This document shows positions 1 through 8,861 of a DNA stretch of 64,000 bases, piece by piece. This stretch comes from Choanephora cucurbitarum. Taxonomy: Eukaryota; Mucoromycota; Mucoromycetes; Mucorales; Choanephoraceae. How positions within the stretch are numbered: the stretch's first letter is position 1; every line of letters begins with the position of its first letter. The notes under the pieces were generated by a model that did not search any database, was not told the origin of the DNA, and worked only from the letters and a program-made list of their open reading frames with translations. The translations under genes and the position numbers were made by a program. The stretch is from contig JAIWNI010000103.1 in the NCBI GenBank assembly GCA_025331435.1, positions 1-64,000 of the forward strand. Reading direction: 5' to 3'.

Positions 1-2117
1 ACCACAAATTCCTTCCACAGTATCAAGTAATTGCTTAGCTATCGCAAACAGAACTTCAGAGGAAATCTTCCAGAAAAAGTCCATATGTTGGTCTGATTTT
101 CCCCATTGTAAAATGAGATCGTCTCTATGAAGTTTATGTAAACAATTTGATGCTGCATGTCTTATTACCGAACTTGAACTCGTTAAGCAGTTTGTAATGG
201 CTAATATGGTTGCTGCATTCTGATTAGGCCTATCATAATTATCACCCTATACAAATGGTTACCTATTGTGAATTATGCCATTATAAATGAGCTCGTTTAC
301 TTACAAGAATTGCAAACTGAGGATCTATCTGATACAAAATTAAGATATCTAAAATAATTTCTTGATGCTCTAGTGCAGAAGAACTGATGTCTCTCTTGTT
401 TTGGTTTATTCGCTTCTCAATGCTGTTTAAAGAGACTTTTTTTGAAGAGATAGTTTGTGTGGTGTTCGAATTGGTTTTTTCTCTCAGATCTCTATCAACA
501 AGTTCCAAAAAAGGGTCCTTATGCGTTGACAAAGCGGGTTGTACAAGGATGAAATAGTAGAAACCCACGGCAATCTGTTCTCTTCTGAAGCCATAGCTAC
601 TGCTGCTTTGACGATGCTAAGCTTAAGGAGCGTACGGTTTGAGGAGTCAAAACAAGCAGGAATTATTGTGTTGACGGTCTTCTCGATATCCAGTCGGAAC
701 ATAGCTACTATACAATCCGATTTTAAATTTCTACGATCAATATAGATGCCCAAGCTATTGCTAATGAAATCCGTTTCTGTACTACGATTTGAAGTAAACA
801 GCTTATCCATCAACTCGTTTTCTACATCAGGAACTATTTGACGGATTTCATATGCTTCTTCCTCTGAAGCATACGTTGCTGCTCTAAGTAAATCTACATA
901 GCAAACTGCAGCCAGTTCTGCCATTTTCTCTCCTTTCATTGCTTTTCTAAGCAATTCAAAGAACGCTGACTAGGATTTTAATTGGTCAGCATATTTGTAT
1001 TGAAAAACTTGAGCAAAATTACCTTTTTGTTGTTCTTATGACCAATGATCAGTGATGAAGAAAGCATCATGTCAGGGCAAAGCACTAACAACATAGTTTG
1101 AACAGGCCAGAAAATAGCCTTTCGGGCAGTCGTATCTGCAAGCGAATTAAATATATCGAACAGTATCTCTGGAGACCCATCGATCCGTCCATGTTGACGG
1201 CAAAGTAGAACAAATTCTGCCGTGTAGTTCTCAAGCCAATGCCAAATTGCCCTTCTAAGTGTAATAGCTACTAGCTGTTGCGCAGGCTTCTTCAAATTTA
1301 ATGTACAATTACATAATTCTTTATAGAGCACAGATCAAAAGTCAAAAGCTGTACTGAATACTGTTGGATAAACCTACCTTTTAGGACTTCGCTCAATCTC
1401 TTGCTATCCAACGAAGCACATTCTAAAAGTATGACTCCCATCATTTCAGGTGTTTCTTCCACGCCTGCTACTGAATTAAGGAGACAGCTCTTTATGTTTG
1501 AAAACACAATATTCCAGTTACTTGCACTTATATAGGATATGATTCTACTTGCTGCCTCATACATGCAGCCTTTTATGTTATCAACAGGAGCATTGTCAGC
1601 TGAGTAAGAGAAGCATGCCAATGTCGAATGATTAATTACTAATCTGCTATGTTTTTCGTGCGAGTCATCGATTTGATGAACAAAGCGAGACATAATATGA
1701 AGTATATGGTTGGCAAGGTTTTCCTCAAGAGGAGGAGGATTAACAGACATGGAAGGTGAATTTCTTGCTAGTAGCCAATTGCCGCTCATAGTTGCATTAA
1801 ACTCGTCTACTGTAGGACGCCCGTGCATCAAAACGCTTTGTGGTTGTTGAGAAGGTTCTTGCGATACTTTTTCTTTTTGGCAGAAGTTCCAGTGATTCTG
1901 CATACACGATGAAAGTACCCGAAGTAGAAATAGCTGAGAGCACATTAGATCGTTGGAAGCTTGTTCATCTGCCTTAAGATAAGATGACTATACACAAAAT
2001 ATATCAGCATATTAACTATCGATGCTGAATAAATTATACTCTAGACATGTCGTCAATAGCATTGACAATGCTTGATGCAATGGCTGATATCCTATACTCT
2101 GACAAATCAACTAGCAT
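1..2117 (-). CDS. Neurofibromin-like Ras GTPase-activating protein, N-terminal part (partial)
   Basis: By family, a negative regulator that stimulates GTP hydrolysis by Ras. Only the N-terminal helical region lies here; the GAP domain would be beyond the left edge. Exons that read through with GT-AG junctions are 2117-2040, 1987-1378, 1318-1023, 969-545, 491-305 and 246-<1. The translation follows the order of animal neurofibromin: SEYRISAIASSIVNAI, then LRRAIWHWLENY, then KAIFWPVQTMLLVLCPD, then FFWKISSEVLFAIAKQL, each with a clear counterpart there. The 53-nt intron at 492-544 is the least certain. Reading through it keeps some family-like sequence (LYNPLCQRIRTLF) but ends at a stop, so a one-base error in the A run at 507-512 is an alternative. 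The start at 2117 is the first in-frame ATG after a stop; an earlier exon cannot be excluded. Yeast relatives are Ira1/Ira2. Confidence 0.8.
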
Positions 2118-2794
2118 ATTCACTATTTAATATTTTATGAAATTAATGCTTTGTATGAAACTGTGTTTTTCTTTGTTTGTGAGATTATCCACGTACCACT
2201 GACGTCAAGTAGTCAAAAAATATTTGTTAATCATGCGTCAAGAAAAAAAAACAATCCAAGACGAGATAAAGAAAGAAAGTGTAATCAGTGGTTCGAAACG
2301 TCAATAAAGAAAGACTTTTTGATAACTCGAACAGTGTTTACGTTTGCTGTGATAGTGGATCACTTTCAAAAATACCCGCTTTTGAATTGTTACTACTAGG
2401 GAGCTACTTATAATAGTAGCTTCAGTCTCAGTAAGCATTACATATTGATACTACGTACTCTAACAACTATTCTGTTCACTAAGCTGGAAATCAATTTGGT
2501 GTCGTGGCTCATTAAATATACCGTCAACAAGTATTAGATTAAAGTCAATAAACAATGAATATCAAGTGATGAATAAAAAAAATGTGTAAAAAGAAAGTTA
2601 GCATTGTTTTATCTGTAAAAGGAAGTTGTCGCTTTTGTCCGACATTTTAAATCCAACTGTCGAATGACAATTGCATGGCCAGAACAAAATATCAAGTATT
2701 TTCCAACTATTTGTTGTCAGGAAAAGCCCGGATAAAGTATATAAACGCGAGATCCTTATGCATGCTGAAAGTACCTTTTTAGCTCTTCAAATAC
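2118..2794. other. Divergent intergenic region between Ras-GAP and M13 peptidase
   Basis: The two flanking genes are transcribed away from each other, so this 0.68-kb stretch should hold both promoters. It is AT-rich. I see no supported gene; a short open frame at 2151-2399 has no recognisable protein features. A TATA-like site lies at its right end. Confidence 0.6.
2738..2745 (+). promoter_or_regulatory. TATA-like box of the M13 peptidase gene
   Basis: TATATAAA lies 57 bases before the ATG at 2795. This agrees with that ATG being the start and with a short 5' leader. A similar box sits 56 bases before the gene at 43568. Confidence 0.5.
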
Positions 2795-5400
2795 ATGATT
2801 GGCAGTTTATTACCAGATTCACTTAGTGTTCATTCTAGCCAACTCTTGGCCAGAACTGACATATGTAGCACTCAAGTATGCAAGGATGCATCTAAGTCAA
2901 TTTTAAATGACTTAGATTTAAATGCTGATCCATGCAGTGATTTTTATCAATATACATGTAAGTGTGTTCACAAAGAGATAAACAAAAAGTAATCTAACTT
3001 GCCTGTACATAGGCGGCGGATGGTCAAAAGTGAACCCTATCCCAGATGCAGAATCAGGTTGAGAGACATCATTACATAACTTTTTCCATAGAAAGTATTT
3101 TCTGACTTCTTTTAAATTAATGTTTCAGCTACAGGAACGTTTGCTGTTCTCAGAAACAATAACTTGGACGATCTTACTCATATGCTTGAGAATAACTATG
3201 ATTCATTAATTGAAGACCTAAAGCAAGCCAAAGTAAACAGCACAGATTTCCTCAACAGCACACAGATAGCCAAAGATCGGGAGAACTTCAACAAAATCAA
3301 GGACTTTTATCAATCATGTATAAACGAGCCTGCTATTGACAGCCTAGGTCCCACACCAATTTATTCAGAAATCGCTTCAATGCTTAAAAAGCTTGGATAC
3401 AATGCCAGTGCTGTCGATGATAGGTTTTCATTAGATTACGCAAAGCAACTCACAGATGCTCTCATTCACCTGGGTAAAGAAGGCATGTATCCTTTATTCT
3501 CTAGTGGTGTTGGGCCAGATGACCGTAAGCCAGAGCAAAACTCAGTTAATATAGCCCAACCTTCGCTCAGTCTTCCTTCGCGCGAATATTACGAACAGCC
3601 AGAAGCTTTGTCAAACTATCGCGAAGGTCTTATCTCTCTCTTAACTCTGATTTTAGGTGAGCCTGCAGAAAATGATCCTCTAGCTAGTATAAGGCGGCAG
3701 AAGGTGTTAGAAAACGATCTGAGTCTTTTAAATGAAAAAGACATTGAAGCCATGGTTGATAGGTTCATAGAATTTGAAACTAAACTTGCCAAGATAACAG
3801 TTCCAAAGTAAGGTGCTTTTCAATTTGAGTTGTATAAAGCTTTATTAAAGCTTCTATTTACAAATAGCGAACAATTGCAAAACCCTCTTGATCTTTATAA
3901 CCCTATGTCTATTGCTGAACTTCATCAAAAGTACCCTGCTATTGATTGGATCAAGTTTTTCCGCCATCTCATACCAGATGATGCATCTTTACCAGAAAAA
4001 ATTATTGTAGTAACACCTCGGTTTATAGAAGCGTTAAACGATTGGATTGCAAATAGCCCTACTAGCGCAGATGCTATTTCAACTCAGTCAATGAGAGAGT
4101 TCCTTACGATAAAGGTTATCATGTCCTACATTGACACTGTCGACAAGAAAACTCGTGAAGCTTATCGAAAAATGTATAGCAAGATTGCAAGCGGAACTGT
4201 TGCTCCCCCCTCTCGTGCACGCACTTGTATAAGTTCTACCAGTAGGGTTTTTGGCCAATTACTAGGACGTTATTTTGTTATGAAAAATTTTGGTGGAGAA
4301 AGGCAACGTAAGCAAGTTTCTGAATTCATGGAAAACATCAAACAATCTTGGTCCGAACGATTGAATGCTGTGGACTGGCTTGACAGTGAAACAAAGGCTC
4401 GCGCTTTAGACAAAGTAAAAAAAATTGCACACAAAGAAGCTTACAGCATAATGGCTCCAGATGTTCGCTCTTCTGACTCTTTGGGTAAATACTATGCGTC
4501 AATTACCACTGATCCTTCAAGCTATTTTAATTCTCAGAAATCTGCTCGTCTATGGAATGTCAAGAACGAATGGAAGAAGGTCGCTGAAGAAGTTGACAAG
4601 GCTGAATGGTACATGACTCCTCATGAAGTAAACGCATATTACACGCCCGTCTTCAACGAAATCGTAGTACCAGCCGGTATATTGCAAAATCCCTTTTATC
4701 ACTCGGATCTTCCTCAGTATCTCAATTATGGTGGTATAGGTGTTGTAATTGGTCATGAAATTACTGTAAGTCTAGATGTGTAATTCGTTATGCTTAGTCG
4801 ACTCCATTCTCACCTTAGAAGAACAGCATGCTTTTGATAATTCCGGTCGTTTGTACGATGGCGATGGTCGTCTGAATGAATGGTGGACAGATGCAACTTC
4901 CAAGGCTTTCGATTCAAAGAGTCAATGTTTTATTGATCAGTACAGTAAGTTTTCAGTAAAAGGAAATAACAATACAGAGTACCATGTGAACGGAAAGGTA
5001 AAATGATTGTGTATACATTGAGATAACAATTGTTAAAATACCCTCCTTTTTGTTCTTCAAAAAGATGACCTTGGGCGAAAACCTAGCTGACAACGGAGGT
5101 GTTAATGCTGCTTTAATGTCAATGCGTAGGTCTCTGATAGAAGAACCTCACAAAAACATGAATTTGCCTCAATTAGAAAATTTCTCACCGGAGCAGCTGT
5201 TCTTCATAAACTTTGGACGAGCATGGTGTAATAACATGCGTCCTGAAATGGCCCTTCAAAGAATACGGAATGATGTACACTCTCCTCCTAGAACAAGAGT
5301 TAATGCTGCTGTACAAAATAGTCCTGAATTTGCTAGTGCTTTCAAGTGTAATGTCCAAAGTCAATTGATGAATCCTAGTAGCAAATGTCAGATTTGGTAA
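2795..5400 (+). CDS. M13 family zinc metallopeptidase (neprilysin/ECE-like)
   Basis: Zinc endopeptidase that cleaves small peptides, in the family usually on the cell surface or secreted. Six exons: 2795-2957, 3013-3057, 3129-3807, 3868-4765, 4827-4997, 5065-5400; all junctions are GT-AG and in phase, giving 763 residues, close to the usual family length. The N-terminal signature CSDFYQYTCGGW is rebuilt across intron 1. ITVPNEQ...YNPMSIAEL lies at the middle junction. The zinc site HEITH is at about 592-596 and is created by splicing (HEIT|H). The third zinc ligand is in GENLADNGG, E657 with D661. The chain ends in the typical C-x-x-W form (CQIW). No strong signal peptide or membrane anchor is visible in the first 25 residues, so an upstream exon or unusual export is possible. 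Confidence 0.9.
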
Positions 5401-5993
5401 GATTTTGAGCTCTTTATACAATAAATCGTGAATTGCTATATCTTCAAAAAAACATAGCTTCAGAACATAGATTGAATTGTTGCAATTAATGTAAAAGTCT
5501 TAAACTTTTTTGAGCAGAAAACATGTGATTTTTAATTCACATAAAGTCATGAATATAACCAGACTTCTGGAGTTTTATCAGTAGATTAAGCTTATGACTT
5601 ACATCTTGGAGCAAGAGTATCGCCAATGCCCTTTTTTTTTATAATAACAATCTTTTGCATAACAGTATTACGCGTGTCTGATCGTACAATAGCTGTAATT
5701 AAGAATTTGTACTTTATGTCTAAATAACGTACAGCAAGTATTTTGACTTTCACTCTTCGGGAGCTCGCCCGCGTATATTTCGCCTTCACTTCTTAAAAGG
5801 TCCCTGTAGCACACTAAAAAGAAACGAAACAAATATTCGTATATGTCTACAGAAACACATTCATAAAACATTTTTGTTCCAAGAGTATCGCTTACTAAAA
5901 AAGAAAATGACAGACACAGTGGTTTTATCCGAATTGATAGATCAAAAAACTGATGCTTCTGCTAAACCTCCCTTGAAGATAGTCTTCTGATTT

Positions 5994-6068
5994 GCTTTTT
6001 GGCTTTTTGGCTTTTTGGACCCGAACATTATATACCATAAGGCCGTAATATTTTCGAACATTATATAC
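5994..6068. repeat. Short tandem and direct repeats
   Basis: GCTTTTTG occurs three times in a row at 5994-6017. The 14-mer CGAACATTATATAC occurs at 6022-6035 and again at 6055-6068. Function unknown; this may be debris of a transposable element. Confidence 0.7.
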
Positions 6069-6135
6069 TATATATGCTTTCAGACTAAGTATTTCTTCTG
6101 TATGAAAAATTTGTCCAAGAAGCGTTAAATGAAGG

Positions 6136-6175
6136 ATAACACTACGTCCACTTACGTAAGTGGACGTAGTGTTAT
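6136..6175. repeat. Perfect 40-bp palindrome
   Basis: The left arm ATAACACTACGTCCACTT is followed by ACGT and then the exact reverse complement of the arm. There is no spacer, and the flanking bases do not extend the symmetry. It could be the fused ends of a transposon, a binding site for a dimer, or a cruciform-forming site. Confidence 0.95.
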
Positions 6176-6268
6176 TTCAATTTTATTACCGCAATGGAGG
6201 TGCGGTTTGTAATATGCTCGTTATGTCTTAAATCTATATTTTTTTTTAGCAGAGAAAAAACTGTGAAT

Positions 6269-6375
6269 TTTATATGGATTTAATCTAGAATTATGTCATA
6301 AATCCAAACTTTGGATTTAATGCGGATTTAGGCTGAAATCCATATAAAGTCTATACTTTTTTTTTTTGCAGTGTA
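6269..6375. repeat. Nested inverted repeats ending in a CAGTG-TA terminus
   Basis: Outer 13-base arms TTTATATGGATTT (6269-6281) and its complement (6336-6348) enclose an inner hairpin with 9-base arms AAATCCAAA/TTTGGATTT (6300-6318). A poly-T run then leads into GCAGTGTA at 6368-6375, the same terminus found at 8593-8600. This suggests a decayed MITE of the mariner type, but no matching left end was found. Confidence 0.45.
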
Positions 6376-7293
6376 GTCCCTGAAAACATTAATTTTTATC
6401 AACAGTACCATTTAATCGTTGAGTATTTTTTTGGCAAAACTATCACTTCAATATATTCAGGAATTAGTCATTCTTCTATATTTAATCTCTTTGACACGAG
6501 AGCGTTTTTCGATTATCTCTGCGGTTGCAAACGTACCATAGTGGATAATTGGTAGCCCAAACTGACCTCGCTACATTCAAGAGCCAAAAAGAAATCAATA
6601 GCTCATAACGAAGATTAGCTGTGCTAGAAAAGAGAAAACTATATAGCTGCAATTTAAAAATCCATGACTTCCATTAAATATCCTGGTTGTCACTATAAAA
6701 ATTATTTTATTCTTCTAAAACTTTTTTCATAAGTTTATTTTTGATTTTAAGTTTTTTTTTTTCTTCATTGGTTTTGACTGATATACTAGACATAGATTGC
6801 AAGGCATAGAATATGAGCTATAAGGAGAAAGCATAAAGTAAGAGACATAGAGTAAAAGGCATCAAGAAACATGTTTGGCCTAAGCATCAAATTCTTTTAA
6901 ATACAATCATTTTACAATGGCTAATAATTAATTTGACGAAAAGCAGATGTTAGAATTTCTTGACAAGCACTCAAACTCGAGAGCCTTCTTCTTTATGTTC
7001 TCCTGATCCACATATTATAATAAACATAGTATCTTATGCTATACTTAGCTGTGTCTAAGCAACCTGTCGATTTTTTGCACGGCATTGTTAATCAAAATAA
7101 ATGATCATTCGATATGATTCACTCTGAAACACATGGTTATAAAAAATCATACCCCAGCATCAAGTCTTTTCTTATCTTTTATTCTCATCTTCTCTTCTCA
7201 ACAACTTTCTTTAACATAAAGATATCTTAACTAACACTGTAAACATGCTGCACTGAGAGGATCAATGAAGTGATAGTAAGCCTCTATCACGAC

Positions 7294-7754
7294 ATGCCTC
7301 CCAATTTGAAAACGTGTGCCAACTACGGTCAGAAGCAAGGTGTGCACTCAAGCTTCGAGTTAGACCAGCAAACTCATCGTATAGACATAGGACTATGTGC
7401 GAGTAACTGGATTGTGAAGACACTGGCAGCAGCAGGCTACCAAAACAGATTTGGCAACTTGGACACTTCCGAGGCAATGTAAGCTCAATGTCGTGAAAGC
7501 TTTGACATGTTTGTTGACATATATCTTTTACTTTCGTAGGAATAATAGTGAGAATGAAGGTGAAGAAGTTATACCTCAACAAGTACAGAGAAGAATACTT
7601 GAGGTAAGCACCAAATGAACTATTTTCGCAGTAATTAACACGTAATGCTCTGTCTTAAAAGCAAGGATCAACCAGAGTCCATAAAAGCCAAAAGAAGGTA
7701 AGGCAGATTCTAGAAGAAATGGCTTTACATGATTTATTAAATAGTTTCTATTAG
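7294..7754 (+). CDS. Small three-exon gene of unknown function
   Basis: I do not recognise the 113-residue product. Exons 7294-7478, 7540-7603 and 7662-7754 are joined by two GT-AG introns of 61 and 58 nt, typical for this genome, and the frame stays open to a TAG. The donors are GTAAGC and GTAAGC, the acceptors CGTAG and AAAAG. The protein begins MPPNLKTCANYGQKQG, is mixed and hydrophilic, turns acidic (SENEGEEV) and ends in a basic/amphipathic stretch (KSQKKVRQILEEMALHDLL). No signal peptide or membrane segment is seen. A TATA-like site lies at 7138-7146. Two tiny upstream reading frames, ATG at 7245 and 7265, precede the start. It sits among repeats, so it could be cargo of an element or a chance set of splice-like sites. 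Confidence 0.45.
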
Positions 7755-7818
7755 GCAAGACATTAATTCTTTACTACAATTCTCTTTCTTTTGTACTTTT
7801 ATAATAAAGCAATCATTA

Positions 7819-8165
7819 GGGGGGTTCAGTGATGTACAAATCCGAGATACAATTTCTCATTTCAATTTGAGTTTTAATTTTGACCAATAAATGGAATTGT
7901 ACCATAAACCCTATATTTGTAGCACTTTTTTCCATTTCAAAAAATCAATCCTCATTTCAAATTCGGAGTATAAACTTTTAACAATTTTTATTGGCTTGAA
8001 ATTCGTTTGAGTAGCCTGCTATATTGTTGTGACAAGAGTTTGTACCTAAAAAGTTTTAGGGGCACTCATTCTTCTAAAGATACATTCGATTTGATTGGCT
8101 TTATTTTTCAAACTCAAATTGAAATGAGAAATTGTATCTCGGATTTGTACATCACTGAACCCCCC
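7819..8165. mobile_element. 347-bp MITE with 56-bp perfect terminal inverted repeats
   Basis: 7819-7874 begins GGGGGGTTCAGTGATGTAC and is the exact reverse complement of 8110-8165. TA flanks both ends (7817-7818 and 8166-8167), which fits a TA target-site duplication as made by Tc1/mariner-type transposases. The interior is AT-rich and non-coding. Perfect arms imply a young insertion or active homogenisation. A transposase acting on these ends is not in the window. Confidence 0.9.
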
Positions 8166-8255
8166 TATTATTATATCCAAATTTATTTATTTATATGAGC
8201 ATTGCAAGCGTGCAATAAGTAGCCCGAACGACCAATAGCAACCATCTATCAATAG

Positions 8256-8505
8256 AAAAAAATCCATGAAATCCATTGTTTTAAGCGTGAAAAAATTCAT
8301 GAAATCTGGTACATTAATTTATAGAAATCCATGAAATCTATTATTTTCGCTGCTAAAAAATCACTGAAATTCGGGAGAAAATCCATGAAATCCATTATCT
8401 ACAGCCAGAAAAACTCATGAAATCCGGTACATTTGTTTTTGAATTTCAATGAAATCCATTATTTCTTCTGCTAAGAAATCCATGAAAGTCGGGAAAAAAT
8501 TCGGG
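8256..8505. repeat. Higher-order tandem repeat (about 119 bp, two copies, each of four ~30-bp subunits)
   Basis: The subunit core AATCCATGAAATCCATTATT recurs in diverged form about every 30 bases. Four distinguishable subunits (variants ending CATT, GGTACATT, TATTATT and CGGGA) repeat in the same order, with the second block starting 119 bases after the first (8261 versus 8380). It lies just inside the right end of the possible element at 6642-8600, as subterminal repeats often do. Confidence 0.8.
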
Positions 8506-8861
8506 ATTTCAAGGTTTTTGAAGTGACAACCGTGAAATATTCCAATTATTTCGGAATGGAAATTTAATGGAAATTTCAGGGATTTTCAAATCGCAGTGTA
8601 GCTAGTTACAAAAAGATCGCGCTCCCAAATTTCTTGAAAAACCTATTCAAACATTCTGTTCAACTAGACTACTTAGAGGTTTGAGAATTCCAAAAAGCGT
8701 TTTTTGTCTATTTATACAGAATTAAGCATTTTGGCATATTAGCCGTTTATTCAAAATTAAGTGGGTTCTAGAAGGGTTTCGATTTTTAGTATAATGGATC
8801 AAACAAAACAAAACAAAATTATAATATATAGTGATATCTTGATATTCACTCTATTTGGCTA

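Larger units (their letters stand above)
5401..7293. other. Repeat-containing intergenic region
   Basis: No supported protein gene. It holds short tandem and direct repeats near 5994-6068, a 40-bp palindrome (6136-6175), nested inverted repeats (6269-6348), and a sequence at 6642-6700 that is an inverted relative of 8521-8600. A minus-strand open frame near 5592-5871 looks random. A TATA-like TATAAAAAA at 7138-7146 and a pyrimidine-rich tract at about 7170-7210 precede the small gene at 7294. Confidence 0.6.
6642..8600. mobile_element. Possible ~1.96-kb element bounded by degenerate inverted ends
   Basis: The sequence at 6642-6700 aligns with the reverse complement of 8521-8600. Both read approximately GCAATTTAAAAATCC...TTCCATTAAATATCC...GGTTGTCAC, and the left copy lacks about 25 bases. 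The right end closes with CAGTG then TA, as expected for a Tc1/mariner-type end next to its TA target. Between the ends lie a small spliced gene (7294-7754), a complete MITE (7819-8165) and a higher-order tandem repeat (8256-8505). No transposase is visible. The two ends could also be independent copies of one repeat. Confidence 0.3.
7755..8861. other. Repeat-rich interval downstream of the small gene
   Basis: Apart from the MITE and the higher-order repeat listed separately, nothing coding is supported. The open frame at 8007-8198 is made largely of MITE sequence. 8603-8861 is AT-rich and forms the 3' flank of the chitin synthase gene. Confidence 0.6.

Noticed and set aside
2151..2399. 82-codon open frame on the plus strand
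   Set aside because: Lies in a divergent promoter, has low coding character and no recognisable domain.
8007..8198. 63-codon open frame on the plus strand
   Set aside because: Built mainly from the inverted repeat arm of the MITE.
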